A DNA stretch of 64,000 nucleotides from Shewanella sp. Arc9-LZ (GCF_010092445.1 NZ_CP048031.1:1798001-1862000), one strand, 5' to 3'; shown: positions 29,992 to 41,528, counted from the first letter of the stretch. Program-made: numbers and translations. Notes: generated from the letters alone by a model not told the origin.

Positions 29992-30669
29992 TTAACCTCG
30001 GTTAATGGTGATATCAGAGACATATCCATGTTCTGTCGCTATTAAGGCTTGCTTGAGCATGGTGGCGGCTTCTGTTGCCGTCATAAAGCTTGATGTATTA
30101 ATGTCTTTGCCACTGGTTTGCCAAAAGTCCGTTGCCATTCCTCCTGGATATACCGCAATCAATTTCATCGGGCTGCCTTTCAATTCTAATCGTAACGATT
30201 TTACCAATCCCTTTATGGCCCATTTTACGGCACAGTAAGTCGACTCATTTGCTTTGCCAGCTTGCGCAGCGGTCGACATCACGACTACTACAGTAACGTT
30301 GTGATCACGATAGCGACTAATAAGTTCACGCAGCACTAGAATGCTTGAAGTGAGATTGTTGTGTATTAACTGATTAATCGCTTCAGGTACTTGTTGTTCG
30401 ATAGGGCCAAAATAACCACTACCAGCACAATGAATAACCTTGCTTGGCGGCGCTGATAAACGCGAAAATAATGCACTGACATCTTCGGCCACACACAAGT
30501 CTGCTGTGTGAGTTTGTACGTTAGCTTGCTCTGGTTGAGTTAGATCAGCCATTACACCTGCTAATTTTTGCTCACTGCGACCTGTCACCAATAACGGTTG
30601 ATTTTCTGCAGCATACAGTTGTGTTAGTGCAGCACCTAAGCCGCTACTTGCGCCGGTAATAACAATCAT
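29992..30669 (-). CDS. Short-chain dehydrogenase/reductase
   Basis: 225 residues, classical SDR. The cofactor motif TGASSGLG is at 5-12, the NNLTS segment follows the CAGSGYFG loop, and the active site is Ser (VVMSTAA) with Tyr-x3-Lys (STYCAVKWA, about 144-148). The substrate is unknown. It is a single gene, in convergent orientation with the preceding small membrane gene. Confidence 0.88.
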   Translation of the reverse strand: MIVITGASSGLGAALTQLYAAENQPLLVTGRSEQKLAGVMADLTQPEQANVQTHTADLCVAEDVSALFSRLSAPPSKVIHCAGSGYFGPIEQQVPEAINQLIHNNLTSSILVLRELISRYRDHNVTVVVVMSTAAQAGKANESTYCAVKWAIKGLVKSLRLELKGSPMKLIAVYPGGMATDFWQTSGKDINTSSFMTATEAATMLKQALIATEHGYVSDITINRG

Positions 30670-30966
30670 AATAAAACCTTCAGCTCAATATTTACTAGGC
30701 CGACTACTATAACAATGCCTAAGTGAAGCGCAAAGCGGTTGTAGTTCATTTCTCAAATCGATTTTCAATTCTGATGTTTAAGTCAATATAAGCTTATTAA
30801 TGGGTAATACGTTATTTGGTCAGTGTTTATTAGCCCAAGCTGAAATTAGTTGGGTAAAGCGGAATAAATTACACAGAACGCTTTGTATTTTGACGATAAA
30901 GATTGTCTAATAACGCCTTATATTATGTCTGCCGACTTCACGCTATTCCTAATAACGAGACTCCCC

Positions 30967-31728
30967 ATGCTTGAACTCACGCTCCAACTCGCGGTTATTT
31001 TATTTTTTGTTGCTCTGGTTGCGGGGTTTATCGACTCGATTGCTGGTGGCGGAGGTTTACTGACCATTCCCGCATTAATGTGGGCAGGGTTACCTCCTGC
31101 AGCAGCATTGGGTACTAATAAACTGCAAGCATGCGGTGGCAGCTTTTTTGCGAGCTTATATTTTGTACGTAAAGGGATGGTTGATTTACGCAGTATCAAA
31201 CTGTCGTTGATATGTGCTTTTATTGGTGCATCAATTGGCACAATATTAGTACAAATGATCGACGCTAAATTATTGGAAGTGGTGCTGCCATTTTTAATTC
31301 TAGCCATTGGTTGTTATTTTTTATTCTCTAAAAAAATAAGTGAACAAGATCGCCAACAAGTCCTCACCCCAAGTGTATTTGCCTTTACTGCCGCATTGGG
31401 CGTTGGTTTATATGATGGTTTCTTTGGCCCCGGTACTGGAAGTTTCTTTGCTTTAGCATTTGTGTCATTGGCTGGTTTTGGTTTGGCCAAGGCAACCGCG
31501 CATGCAAAGCTACTCAATTTTGCCACTAACATTGCGTCGTTAATTTTCTTTTTAATCGGTGGCCAAGTCGCTGTGGTATTGGGATTAATTATGCTGGTAG
31601 GCCAAGCAATTGGTGCTACGTTAGGTTCACGTTTAGTGGTGACCAAAGGCGTTAAAATCATTAAACCTTTGGTGGTAGTGATGTCATTGGGCATGAGCGG
31701 CAAATTATTGTGGTCGCAATATATGTGA
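30967..31728 (+). CDS. TSUP family transporter (YfcA-like)
   Basis: 253 residues with about eight transmembrane segments. It follows E. coli YfcA closely: AGFIDSIAGGGGLLTIPALMW, ATNKLQACGG-type loop (here GTNKLQACGG) and LYDGFFGPGTGSFFALAF. TSUP proteins export sulfite, sulfonates or related anions; the YfcA substrate is unknown. I start at the ATG of MLELTLQ because E. coli YfcA begins at about this point; a longer frame reaches back to 30883. The stop codon lies in the first unit of a 15-bp tandem repeat. Confidence 0.9.
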   Translation: MLELTLQLAVILFFVALVAGFIDSIAGGGGLLTIPALMWAGLPPAAALGTNKLQACGGSFFASLYFVRKGMVDLRSIKLSLICAFIGASIGTILVQMIDAKLLEVVLPFLILAIGCYFLFSKKISEQDRQQVLTPSVFAFTAALGVGLYDGFFGPGTGSFFALAFVSLAGFGLAKATAHAKLLNFATNIASLIFFLIGGQVAVVLGLIMLVGQAIGATLGSRLVVTKGVKIIKPLVVVMSLGMSGKLLWSQYM

Positions 31729-31779
31729 TAGCAGTGCATGTGATAGCAGTGCATGTGATCGCGGTACATGTGATCATAG
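31723..31779. repeat. 15-bp tandem repeat beginning in the TSUP stop codon
   Basis: ATGTGATAGCAGTGC occurs exactly twice, followed by ATGTGATCGCGGTAC and a partial fourth copy. The first copy supplies the last Met and the TGA stop. Confidence 0.85.
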
Positions 31780-31849
31780 AAGCGATAATTTGGGTTTATT
31801 AACGCCAGCATTATGTGGTGTACGTGTTTGTTTTTATTGAAGGGATTTT

Positions 31850-33178
31850 ATGCGCATTATTCACACATCAGATTGGCATCTTGGCCAATATTTTTATGGT
31901 AAAAGTCGCGCAGCTGAGCACCAGGCCTTTATGCAGTGGTTACTTGAGCAAATCAACATCCACCAAGTTGATGCGCTTATTGTCGCGGGCGATATTTTCG
32001 ATACTGGCACACCGCCAAGTTATGCCCGTACGCTATACAATCAATTTATTGTTCAAATTCAACAAACAGGTTGCCAGTTAATTTTATTGGGCGGTAATCA
32101 TGATTCTGTGTCGACATTGAATGAATCTAAAAATCTCCTTGCTTGCCTAAATACTGTGGTTATTCCAGGCGCGTTAGAGCATGTTGAAGAGCATGTATTT
32201 GCCCTCAAAAATCGCCAAGGTGAAGTGGGTGCTATTTTATGTGGTTTACCCTTTTTACGCCCGCGTGATGTGGTGCTAAGTGAATCAGGTGAGTCATCAA
32301 TTGATAAACAACGTAAATTGGGTGATGCCATTAGCGAGTTGTATCAGCGCTGTTTTGAGCAAGCTGAACAACTCAATAATACATTTACTACACCAGTACC
32401 CATTATTGCGACAGGTCATTTAACCACAGTGGGTGCAAGCACTTCAGAATCCGTGCGTGATATCTATATTGGCAGTTTAGATGCCTTTAATGCAGCGCTG
32501 TTTCCTGCCGCAGACTACATTGCATTAGGTCATATTCATCGCCCCCAAGTGGTGGCGAAATCTGAACATATTCGTTACAGCGGTTCACCGATAGCGTTAA
32601 GTTTTGATGAACTCGCGGCAGATAATGCCACTAATAAGTCGGTGTTTTTGGTCGAATTTAGTGATGCCAAATTATCTCAAATCACAGCATTAATGGTGCC
32701 AGTTTTCCAGCCGATGCAGGTGTTAAAAGGCGACTTAGATAGCATTGAGCAACAGATAAGCACATTTGCTTTGCAAGCAGAATCGGCAAAAACGACTTGG
32801 TTGAGCATTGAGGTGTCACAACAAGATTATTTGTCTGATTTGCAATCGCGCATTGCCGACATGACTCAAGACAAAGCGGTTGAAGTATTGCAGTTAAAGC
32901 GTGCCCGTAGTCAACGACAGCAACACATTAAGCAGCTCGATAATGAAACCTTATCTGAGCTCAGCGTCGACGAGGTATTTGGGCGACGTTTGTCGCAAGA
33001 AGAGTTTGAGAGTGAATCGCAACAGGCACAGTTAGGACGAATAAAGCAACGCTTTAACCAAGTGTATGCCGAAGTGGAGTCTGAGCGAAACAGTCAAGAA
33101 ACGGCTGCGAGCCATGTGTTACAAGAAACGTCGACAGAAGCCGTTGCAACAAAAAGTGCTACCGAGGGTGAGCAATAA
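31850..33178 (+). CDS. sbcD: Nuclease SbcCD subunit D
   Basis: 442-residue Mre11-type phosphoesterase. Metal-binding motifs are clear at the N-terminus: DWHLG (8-12), GDIFD (about 48-52), GGNHDS (about 81-86) and later GHLTT and GHIHRPQ. With SbcC it opens hairpins and trims protein-blocked DNA ends. The C-terminal 50 residues are a low-complexity tail rich in Ser, Glu and Thr. The stop TAA overlaps the ATG of sbcC by one base (TAATG), so translation is coupled. Confidence 0.95.
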   Translation: MRIIHTSDWHLGQYFYGKSRAAEHQAFMQWLLEQINIHQVDALIVAGDIFDTGTPPSYARTLYNQFIVQIQQTGCQLILLGGNHDSVSTLNESKNLLACLNTVVIPGALEHVEEHVFALKNRQGEVGAILCGLPFLRPRDVVLSESGESSIDKQRKLGDAISELYQRCFEQAEQLNNTFTTPVPIIATGHLTTVGASTSESVRDIYIGSLDAFNAALFPAADYIALGHIHRPQVVAKSEHIRYSGSPIALSFDELAADNATNKSVFLVEFSDAKLSQITALMVPVFQPMQVLKGDLDSIEQQISTFALQAESAKTTWLSIEVSQQDYLSDLQSRIADMTQDKAVEVLQLKRARSQRQQHIKQLDNETLSELSVDEVFGRRLSQEEFESESQQAQLGRIKQRFNQVYAEVESERNSQETAASHVLQETSTEAVATKSATEGEQ

Positions 33179-36100
33179 TGAAAATTCTAAGCCTTCGCTT
33201 TAAAAATATTAACTCACTTAAAAATGAGTGGAAAATCGACTTCACCCAATCGCCATTTGCTGAAAACGGTTTATTTGCTATTACAGGTCCTACAGGCTCA
33301 GGTAAAACCACCATTCTCGATGCGATTTGTTTGGCGCTTTACCATCGTACACCGCGGTTAAGTAATATTTCTAAAACCACCAACGAGTTAATGACTCGTG
33401 GCACTGCAGAATGTTTAGCTGAAGTTGAATTTGAAGTTAAAGGTGTCGCTTACCGAGCGTTTTGGAGTCAGCGTCGTTCGCGCGACAAAGCCGATGGCAA
33501 TTTACAAGATGCGCAAGTCGAATTGGCTAAACTCAGTGACGGTAAAATCCTTGCCAGTCAGATAAAACGTAAAACCGAATTAATTGAAGAAATCACCGGA
33601 CTCGACTTTGCTCGTTTCACTAAGTCGATGATGTTGTCACAAGGCCAGTTTGCCGCTTTTTTAAATGCCGAAGCCAATGAGCGCGCAGAACTATTGGAAG
33701 AGCTAACGGGTACTGAAATTTACAGCTTAATTTCAGCGCGAGTGCATCAGCATTTTTCTGATGCCAAAACTAACCTAAAAGTGCTTGAAGCTAAGCTTGG
33801 CAGTGTTGAGTTATTTGATCAACAACAAGTTGTGGCGCAGCAACTACAGATTGAACAACTCAATCAGGCGCTTGTGATCGATCAACAGCAATTAGCTCAA
33901 TTAAGCCAATTTATTACCTGGGCGGACAATACTGAGCAATCGCAGCAGACATTAGTTAACGTTCAGGCTCAACAGCAACTAGCACTGTCTCGCGTACAGC
34001 AACATAGCGATGAACTAACTCGACTTGAACATAGTGAGCCAGCACAGCAAATCCAGCCTCTATTTGAACAGCAACAAAAAGCCCAGTTAAGCACCCTAGT
34101 ATTATCGGAACAGATTGAACAGTTAACGGAACAGGTTGGTGTAGCTGAACAAACACTGCAACAGCACACCCACAAGCAAACGCAAGCTGAGCAAGGCGTT
34201 GATAAAACCAATCAAGCACACAAAGATTTGCTTACGCTTATCGACAAACAGGTGTTGCCGTTAGACCAACACATTAGCCAATTGAACTATCAGTTGTCTC
34301 AGGTCAGATTAAGCCATCAGCAAACGGCTGAGCAACAACACAAAACGATTGAGCAACAGCAACAGTTGATGGCGTTGCAACAGCAACTCACGTCGGCAAA
34401 GCAAGACATACAGCAACAACTTGATAGTTTGCCACAAGGCCAAGAAGTGGCCAAAAAGTTTGCGGCTTGGCAGACACAATACAGCCAAGTGTTGCAATTA
34501 AACCAGCAGTTGAGCCAACTTGACACTCAACGAGTTCAGCAACAACATAATATCGAGCAAACTCAAACAACGTTATCTGAGCTTTCGCCACAAATAGAAC
34601 TGGCCAAAACGACGGTCACCCAAGCGTTGGCTCAACAAGCCGACAGCCAGCAAGCAATAACGGCATTATTGGCTGGCCAAGACGAAAGTCAGATTAATCA
34701 TGTCTACCAACAACTGGTCGAGCAGCAAGCTGGGCGTTATCAGTTAACCCAGCTATTTAGTCACTATGTGCGTCAGCAGCAACAATGCCAGCAATTAAGC
34801 AGTCAATCGGTGCAATTTAACACTGATTTACAGGCTTTAGCGCATTCACTTTCGCAGGTAAGAACCCAGTGGAGTGAAAAAAATCAGCAAGTAAAAGATC
34901 TGCAAACCATATTGCAGCAAGAACAGCAAATAGCCAATTTAACCTTAGAGCGTGCCAAGCTTAAAGCCGGTGAGCCTTGTGCATTGTGCGGTTCGACAGA
35001 GCACCCGTTAGTTGAGCGTTATGAAGCATTGAATGTGTCTGTTACCGAGCAAAGAATGCAGCAACTACAAATTGAACTTGATGCGATTAAACAGCAAGGT
35101 GAGCAGCTTAAAAATCAACAAACGGCGTTGCAAGTTAACTATGACAATTCGCTCAAGCAATTGAGCCTAGCGCAAACTGAATTACAATTAACTGAGCAAC
35201 AGTGGCAACAACATACTCAGGTGCTTGCAGTAACGCTTGAATTACATGAGGAGCAACAACATAAACTAACTGATTATATTGACCAGTCAGAAGCCAAACA
35301 GCAGCAACTTGCCCAAACGATAAGCCAGCTTAATCAATGCCAAAAAACCTTACATCAACATCAGCATAATGCTACTCAAGCAGAACAAGCGTTGGCAGTA
35401 TTAATTAATCAGCAAGGGTTATTGCAACAGCAGCTCGATAATTTGTCCCAAGGTTTAGAGAGTCATCAGCAGCAAATTGAATCTGTTAACAAGCAACTGC
35501 AGCAACTGAGTAGCGCTCTGGATTCGCACATTATTGCTACAGGGTTAACGCCGCCGAGACTTGAGGATGCCGACACTTGGCTGCATCATTTACAACAACA
35601 ACTTGAGCGTTGGATTGAAGCGCAGCAGCAGGCTATCGATAACCAACAGCAGCTCAGTGTCACCGCAGAAAAACTCACCGCAAACAATCTACACACCACT
35701 GAAATAGCAACCAAGCTAGCGGAAGTGACTGCGCAAGTAGTTACGCTTAACGAGCAACTCGATTCGGTACTCGCAAAGCGTAAAGTCGTGTTTGCAGAGA
35801 AAGTGGTTGAAGATGAAAAGCTGCTTAGCCAACACGCAGTAGATCAAGCTCAGCAGGTATTTGTCTCAATTCAACAACAACTGCAAGCGGCGGATAAACA
35901 TTTTGCTGGTTTGCAAGTACAGCTGCAATCGACAACGCAGCAAACAACCAAGGCGACTCAAGAGTTACAACAGTTGCAGGAAAAATGGCAAGTGGCATTA
36001 CAATCAAGTCCATTTGCAGATCAACAATCATTTGAGCAAGCCTTATTGACGCCACAAGAGCGTCACACCTTACAGCAATTAAAACTGCAACTTGATAACG

Positions 36101-36876
36101 ACATTGTCAAAGCCAATACGTTAGTTGAGCAAGCCTTAACAAAACAAACGGAGTTAGCGCAGCTGGCAGAGCAACACGGATACGATATTACTCAACACGG
36201 CGATACAATGCTGCAATATCAAACGATGGAAGCTAAGCACCAACAAGACAAGCAAACACTGTGGCGCTTAAGTCATGAGTTAGAGCAAGATACCAATAAG
36301 CGGGCAGGGCAACAGCAACTGCTAGCGGAACAAGCTCAAATGCAACAAGATTACGACGATCTTGCGTATCTGCATTCGTTAATTGGCTCACAAAAGGGCG
36401 ATAAGTTCCGTAAGTTTGCTCAAGGGCTTACTTTAGACCATTTAGTGGCATTGGCGAACAGACAGCTGGAACGTTTGCAAGGTCGTTACTTACTTGAACG
36501 CAAAGAGTCCGATGCGTTAGAGCTACAAGTACTCGATACCTGGCAAGGTGATGCAGTACGAGACACCAGAACCTTGTCGGGCGGTGAAAGCTTTTTAGTG
36601 AGCCTGGCCCTTGCACTCGCATTATCTGACCTTGTTAGTCATAAAACGAGCATTGACTCACTGTTTTTAGATGAAGGCTTTGGTACGTTGGATAGTCAAA
36701 CGTTAGATACCGCTTTAGACGCATTAGATAATTTAAATGCTTCGGGCAAAATGATTGGTGTCATTAGCCATATTGAAGCCATGAAAGAGCGGATCGACGT
36801 ACAGATAAAAGTGACTAAAATGAACGGTCTTGGTATCAGTAAATTGCAGGGTGAGTTTGCTGTAAGTGGGTCTTGA
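33178..36876 (+). CDS. sbcC: Nuclease SbcCD subunit C
   Basis: 1232-residue Rad50-type SMC-like ATPase. Walker A is GPTGSGKT (about 37-44). Two extremely Gln-rich coiled-coil arms surround a zinc hook with CALC ([13 protein letters not shown], about 600-612). The C-terminal head has signature LSGGES and Walker B LFLDEGFG. Length is slightly above E. coli SbcC (1048) because of longer arms. It is translationally coupled to sbcD. Confidence 0.96.
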   Translation: MKILSLRFKNINSLKNEWKIDFTQSPFAENGLFAITGPTGSGKTTILDAICLALYHRTPRLSNISKTTNELMTRGTAECLAEVEFEVKGVAYRAFWSQRRSRDKADGNLQDAQVELAKLSDGKILASQIKRKTELIEEITGLDFARFTKSMMLSQGQFAAFLNAEANERAELLEELTGTEIYSLISARVHQHFSDAKTNLKVLEAKLGSVELFDQQQVVAQQLQIEQLNQALVIDQQQLAQLSQFITWADNTEQSQQTLVNVQAQQQLALSRVQQHSDELTRLEHSEPAQQIQPLFEQQQKAQLSTLVLSEQIEQLTEQVGVAEQTLQQHTHKQTQAEQGVDKTNQAHKDLLTLIDKQVLPLDQHISQLNYQLSQVRLSHQQTAEQQHKTIEQQQQLMALQQQLTSAKQDIQQQLDSLPQGQEVAKKFAAWQTQYSQVLQLNQQLSQLDTQRVQQQHNIEQTQTTLSELSPQIELAKTTVTQALAQQADSQQAITALLAGQDESQINHVYQQLVEQQAGRYQLTQLFSHYVRQQQQCQQLSSQSVQFNTDLQALAHSLSQVRTQWSEKNQQVKDLQTILQQEQQIANLTLERAKLKAGEPCALCGSTEHPLVERYEALNVSVTEQRMQQLQIELDAIKQQGEQLKNQQTALQVNYDNSLKQLSLAQTELQLTEQQWQQHTQVLAVTLELHEEQQHKLTDYIDQSEAKQQQLAQTISQLNQCQKTLHQHQHNATQAEQALAVLINQQGLLQQQLDNLSQGLESHQQQIESVNKQLQQLSSALDSHIIATGLTPPRLEDADTWLHHLQQQLERWIEAQQQAIDNQQQLSVTAEKLTANNLHTTEIATKLAEVTAQVVTLNEQLDSVLAKRKVVFAEKVVEDEKLLSQHAVDQAQQVFVSIQQQLQAADKHFAGLQVQLQSTTQQTTKATQELQQLQEKWQVALQSSPFADQQSFEQALLTPQERHTLQQLKLQLDNDIVKANTLVEQALTKQTELAQLAEQHGYDITQHGDTMLQYQTMEAKHQQDKQTLWRLSHELEQDTNKRAGQQQLLAEQAQMQQDYDDLAYLHSLIGSQKGDKFRKFAQGLTLDHLVALANRQLERLQGRYLLERKESDALELQVLDTWQGDAVRDTRTLSGGESFLVSLALALALSDLVSHKTSIDSLFLDEGFGTLDSQTLDTALDALDNLNASGKMIGVISHIEAMKERIDVQIKVTKMNGLGISKLQGEFAVSGS

Positions 36877-37182
36877 TCTGCCTCAAACTCCCATGATTAC
36901 TGTAATCGAGTTCAAATTAATTATTAATTAAATATCATTTTATATTTGTAAAATGATTATTTTTTGATATAAAAGAGCGTTGATATGCAATTTGAGTGCA
37001 AAAGTCCGTATTTTTAGCTGTTTATACCGGATGCCGTAGTATCAAATATTGGGTCATATTCACCATAAAAAACGACATGAAGGCATAGCGTTAACTGAAT
37101 TTATGCCCAATATCGCAATAACAATTTGCAGTAAAAGAAAAATAAAAAATATAAAGCGTCATCTTTTAGGGTGGATTAGACA
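36877..37182. other. Intergenic region before the M23 peptidase gene
   Basis: 306 bp, very AT-rich. It contains a candidate promoter at 36946-36973 and an AGGGTGG ribosome site near its end. No terminator for sbcC was recognised. Confidence 0.4.
36946..36973 (+). promoter_or_regulatory. Candidate sigma-70 promoter for the M23 peptidase gene
   Basis: TTGTAA and TATAAA are separated by 16 bp. The match is fair, but the surrounding DNA is so AT-rich that chance cannot be excluded. Confidence 0.3.
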
Positions 37183-38475
37183 TTGCTAATGAGTAAAATT
37201 ATGGGCTTCCAAAGGCCAGCGGTAAGTCAATTGAACTTGCCAAACTTGCACAAGAAAGTCTTGCTAGCGAGTGTATTTGTTGTCGGGGCGGCTTTATTAT
37301 GGCCAACACAACAAGAGTTTTCATCACAACGTATTCCAGTGGCAATCGATATCGATTCGTTATTGCCACACATAGCTCAACAAGATAGCGCTTTGAAGCT
37401 GGTAAAGCCTATTTCACCGATTTTAAATCGCGTAATTGAAAGTGGTGATACCTTAAGTCATTTATTTGAATTAGCCGGTATCGACCAACGAACCATGTAT
37501 AAAGTACTTGAGGCTGATTTAGAAGTCTTAGCACTAGATACACTTCTGCCGGGTAACCGAATCCAATTTTGGGACAACGCTAATGGCGAGCTTGATAAGC
37601 TAGAACTGTACTTTAGCCCTGCTCACCAAGTGGTATTCTCCCGTTTTAAAGACGGAACTTACGGTGTTAATGACATTAACATCGATGGCATTTGGCAAAA
37701 TCGCATCGTTGGCGGAGAAATTAACGGCTCTTTTTATGTATCGGCTAAAAACGCTGGTTTAAGTGCCGCTGAAATTCAAAAAGTTGAAACTCTGTTAAAA
37801 ACGAAATTAAACTTTTCTCGTGAGTTGCGCGCAGGTGATACTTTTTCGGTTTTGGTTAACGACCAATTTGTTGAAGGTGAACCAACAGGCACAACATCGA
37901 TTGAAGGCATTCGTATTAATACCGGCCGTCGCGACATTACCGCGTTTCAAAATGTCGATGGCAATTATTACGACATTGAAGGTCAAAGTTTAACGCCTGC
38001 TTTTCAACGTATTCCGCTTAATCGAAAAGTTCGTTTAAGTTCGCGCTTTAACCCTAACCGTAAACACCCAATTACTGGTCGTATTCGTCCACATAACGGC
38101 ACTGATTTTGCTACCCCAATAGGTACGCAAGTCGTAGCACCGGGAGATGGCATAGTCACTATGGTGACTAAACATCCTTATGCAGGCAACTATATTGTGA
38201 TTCAACACGACAATAAGGTCAGCACACGCTACCTGCATTTATCGAAGTTTTTAGTTAAAAGAGGCCAACGTGTCACTCGTGGTCAACCGATTGGATTGTC
38301 GGGTAATACTGGTGCTTCAACAGGTCCTCACTTACATTATGAGTTTATTGTAAATGGTCGTCCTATCGACGCAATGAAAGCCAATATTGCAGAAGCTACT
38401 GTATTACCTAAAAAGCAACTACAAGCGTTTCAAGCTTTGGTGCATAGCCGTAGCATGATGATGGATTTAGGCTAA
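37183..38475 (+). CDS. M23 family peptidoglycan peptidase (MepM-like)
   Basis: 430 residues. It has an N-terminal membrane anchor (about 24-42), a LysM-like or OapA-like region (IESGDTLSHLFELAGID, about 85-101), a central domain, and a C-terminal M23 domain from about 290. Zinc ligands are in HNGTDFATP (HxxxD) and HLHYEF (HxH). It is like E. coli MepM (YebA), which cuts cross-links during cell growth. The TTG at 37183 is favoured by AGGGTGG at 8-bp spacing; an ATG at 37189 is the alternative, two codons later. A terminator follows. Confidence 0.9.
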   Translation: MLMSKIMGFQRPAVSQLNLPNLHKKVLLASVFVVGAALLWPTQQEFSSQRIPVAIDIDSLLPHIAQQDSALKLVKPISPILNRVIESGDTLSHLFELAGIDQRTMYKVLEADLEVLALDTLLPGNRIQFWDNANGELDKLELYFSPAHQVVFSRFKDGTYGVNDINIDGIWQNRIVGGEINGSFYVSAKNAGLSAAEIQKVETLLKTKLNFSRELRAGDTFSVLVNDQFVEGEPTGTTSIEGIRINTGRRDITAFQNVDGNYYDIEGQSLTPAFQRIPLNRKVRLSSRFNPNRKHPITGRIRPHNGTDFATPIGTQVVAPGDGIVTMVTKHPYAGNYIVIQHDNKVSTRYLHLSKFLVKRGQRVTRGQPIGLSGNTGASTGPHLHYEFIVNGRPIDAMKANIAEATVLPKKQLQAFQALVHSRSMMMDLG

Positions 38476-38507
38476 TCACAACGCGTGTAAGCGAACTCTG
38501 ATCGATA

Positions 38508-38537
38508 AAAATGCAGCCTATATAGGCTGCATTTTTT
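38508..38537 (+). terminator. Terminator after the M23 peptidase gene
   Basis: AAAATGCAGCCTA, TA, TAGGCTGCATTTT, then more Ts: a 13-bp near-continuous palindrome 32 bp after the stop. It could serve the converging MFS gene as well. Confidence 0.88.
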
Positions 38538-38602
38538 GTTGTTAAATCACAGTACTTAAAGAGTGCTCAATACTAGCGGTAACGGTTGTCCCTTGTTATT
38601 AC

Positions 38603-39874
38603 TTATCGTTGCAGTGCTTCCGCTTGTGGATCTATCTCAGTTCTGGGGTCCATTTCATATGCTGTTGGGCTTGCCATATCGGTGACGGCACGAAAACTTT
38701 CTTTTGTTGCAAGTGTTGAGGGGGCAATATGGCTGCGGCGTCTTAATAATACTATCACGAAGAAAATCGCCAAACATGAACTGGTAAAGGCATATAAACC
38801 CTTGGCGCCAAATAATCCCATCGCAAGTGAAGCCATAGGCGCACCAATAGCCGACGATAACCCAAGAGTGATAAGCATGGCACTGCTTATTTCAACAAAA
38901 TCTTCAGCGGTGGCGTTGTCATTAGCATGGGCTAAGCATATTGCGTATAGCGTCATACATGTCCCTCCCCAAAAAAAGGCTGATATTGCTGCTGGCCAAC
39001 CGCCAAAAGTAGTGACTACGTAAGGCAGAGTGACGAAGAGTAATGACACCAAGGAGCCACCTAAGGCAGTAAACATCAAAACACTGCGCCTATCAAACCT
39101 ATCGGATAACTTACCTAGTGGTACTTGAAAACAAGCTCCGCCAAGGACGGTAGCAGATAAAAATGCACCGAGTTGAATACTGTCAAAACCATTATCTTTA
39201 GCGTAAATAGGCGCTAATGCCCAAAATGCACCTGTGACAAAACCGGCAACCACGGCTCCAATCAGTGCAACGTGAGAGTGCCGCCATACCTTGGCCATAT
39301 TCAACTTAACGTGTTTTACCACCGCAGGTGCTGATGAACGTGTCAGTGACACCGGAATGATTGCGATAGAGATAAATATAGCGGCTAGACCGAATAGCAT
39401 CGATTCGTGCTCGCTGCCTAAATTGAACAGTTGTTGGCCACACATCACCATGATTAAATTTAGCGTGGTATAAATAGACAGTATTGTTCCTCTATTATTC
39501 GCTGTTGACGTGCCGTTTAGCCAGCTTTCAATGATCATGTATAAACCAGAAATCATCACCCCGATTAAAAACCTTAACAACATCCAACTATAAAACTCGG
39601 ATAATAATGGAAATAGTAAGATGACCACCGAGTAACATGTTGCCAATACAGCAAAGCTACGAATATGCCCAACTCGTTTTAACATATAGGGTGTGGCTAA
39701 ACAGCCGGAAACAAATCCTAAAAAGTACCCCGATCCGGTTAAAGCGACTTGAGTATCGCTAAAACCAGATTCACTCGCCGCAATGGGGAGCAGAGTCAGT
39801 AATAAACCATGGCCAAGAATTAAGAATGCATTAGATATGAGTAATGCTGAAAGTGGGATTAACGCGTTTAACAT
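38603..39874 (-). CDS. MFS transporter (YcaD-like)
   Basis: 423 residues with twelve transmembrane segments. The GxxxDRxxRR-type loop between helices 8 and 9 is seen as GKLSDRFDRRSVL, and WLNGTSTANNRGT lies in the N-half. The C-terminal tail with PTAYEMDPRTE is a feature shared with YcaD-type carriers. The substrate is unknown. It converges on the M23 gene; a long gene-poor region lies upstream. Confidence 0.87.
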   Translation of the reverse strand: MLNALIPLSALLISNAFLILGHGLLLTLLPIAASESGFSDTQVALTGSGYFLGFVSGCLATPYMLKRVGHIRSFAVLATCYSVVILLFPLLSEFYSWMLLRFLIGVMISGLYMIIESWLNGTSTANNRGTILSIYTTLNLIMVMCGQQLFNLGSEHESMLFGLAAIFISIAIIPVSLTRSSAPAVVKHVKLNMAKVWRHSHVALIGAVVAGFVTGAFWALAPIYAKDNGFDSIQLGAFLSATVLGGACFQVPLGKLSDRFDRRSVLMFTALGGSLVSLLFVTLPYVVTTFGGWPAAISAFFWGGTCMTLYAICLAHANDNATAEDFVEISSAMLITLGLSSAIGAPMASLAMGLFGAKGLYAFTSSCLAIFFVIVLLRRRSHIAPSTLATKESFRAVTDMASPTAYEMDPRTEIDPQAEALQR

Positions 39875-40723
39875 GTCACTCCAATAGGTTTTGTGTGTGA
39901 TACGTCACCAATTCACACAGCTAATAACCAAGATTGATTGTAATGAACTCCGAATTTGCCCAGGTATTAAAGCGTGTTTTAGTTTATTAATACCGCGTGT
40001 GACGCTGCTTATCGTACTATTTGGGACAGAACTGGGCGATGTTGTTGCAAGAAACGACGTTGGTTAACGCTGATGTAACCTGCGTTTTACACATTTCACT
40101 GACACACAATATGAAAGGAAGATTTATGCCAAGTGTGGTTATTATTTTTTTATTTTATAAATCAGCACGTTGAGAGTATGGCTTTTGGTTTTGCAGTTTA
40201 GATTAGTTTTACAGCGGTACAATGCTGAGCAGCATTGCACTGAAATCGAACAATATTTACTCTAAATATTGTGATAAATGCTTTCAATAAAGATGATATA
40301 AATTGAAACGTTTACCAGTCATAACCTTTGTAACAAACTGCTTATTTGAAAAGAGTCATTATGATGAAACTCTCTTAGAATAAATCGAATAAGGAAGTGA
40401 TTTAACAATGGTTTGCAGCATATACCAGTTGTTACAGTGGTTACAGTTTGTATATATCTTGCCTTGGACTTAGGTGCGAAAATTGTGACTCAGTTATTAA
40501 TGTTTGAGCATGTTACTAATAAAAGCATAGCGAATAATAAAATGGCGGCATTAGGTTGGTGATAAGGGACTCGTGATAAAAGGGCTAGTATTGGCCGTGA
40601 TGAAGCCACAAGGCGGATCTAACCACTAGCACTGCTTTGAATCTACTGAATTGGACAGAACTTTCTATCTAACGCTCTGTTTGTGAGTAATTCCTGTTCA
40701 ATTTATACAGTTGTATCATCTTG

Positions 40724-40760
40724 AAAGCTATCGTAATTAAAGCTATCGTAATTAAAGCTA
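40724..40760. repeat. 15-bp tandem repeat, about 2.5 copies
   Basis: AAAGCTATCGTAATT is present twice exactly (40724 and 40739) with the first 7 bases of a third copy. Confidence 0.8.
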
Positions 40761-41122
40761 AAAGTAGTTATGTTAATTCATTATAGAAATAGGGAGCATG
40801 GTTAATTTTCTGGCCTGCGGCCACTACGAACGTGGCGCTTCGACCACACCAGACCAAGAGTAAACCAACGGTAGTTCCCTCTTATAGTTTACAACATAAT
40901 TGGCCCCGCTGCCCCGCAATATTTTCCTTATTTACTTAAAAAACAGAGCGAAAAGGTCGCCATAGGGATTAATTCAGCGTTGAACCTCATTTGAATACGG
41001 CTTCGGCCCATTTTGTTGTAAAGAGTGAAAATGCTAACGCTTTCGATTGGAATCTGATGTGAATGGATTCACTAATGTCGTGGTGGCATGGATGCCAAAT
41101 AACGACCTGTACCGCGAAAACT

Positions 41123-41157
41123 AAGCTCACAACCATGTGAGCTTCATGCTATTTTTT
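41123..41157 (+). terminator. Hairpin with T-run in gene-poor region
   Basis: AAGCTCACA, loop ACCA, TGTGAGCTT, then CATGCTATTTTTTT. A 9-bp stem, structured like a terminator but with no gene before it, which hints at a lost or unrecognised transcript. Confidence 0.55.
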
Positions 41158-41468
41158 TCAACAAATACCATAGAAGGCATAGACCTCTAATGCTGTGTAT
41201 AAGCACAGTTATAATTTGCCTTTTGTAAATTAGCCGTTTTGTTTCTCGTTATGTAATCATAAAAATTCTCGGTTTCAATTGAGTTTATAACCCTCATTGA
41301 ATCAGCCAAGCTTAAAGATGTATGATAGAAAAATACTATGAAAAGTGATTTCAATGAAAACTTACACACTACTCGATATCAATTGACCAAAAAACGGCTC
41401 TGTAGCCCAGAGCCCGCATCAAAAATAGCATTAAGTATGTCAATTAGCTTTGACTAGGCATCGGCCAA

Positions 41469-41528
41469 GTCCAACAAGCGATTAATGCGTCGCAAATAAC
41501 ACAACGCATAAAGACTAAAATGTTAGGT
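41469..41528 (+). other. attC-like element upstream of the carbonic anhydrase gene (weak)
   Basis: The ends GTCCAAC (RYYYAAC) and GTTAGGT (GTTRRRY) are 60 bp apart and in the right orientation. Inside, TTAATGCGT and ACGCATAAA can pair (8 of 9) around a 13-nt loop. Spacers between outer and inner pairs are unequal, so confidence is modest. If real, it marks the left border of the cassette. Confidence 0.35.

Noticed and set aside
41187-41369. Minus-strand 60-codon frame with a signal-peptide-like start (MCKFSLKSLFIVFF)
   Set aside because: GTG start with a poor ribosome site, very short mature part, no recognised family; could be a small secreted protein but support is too weak to call.
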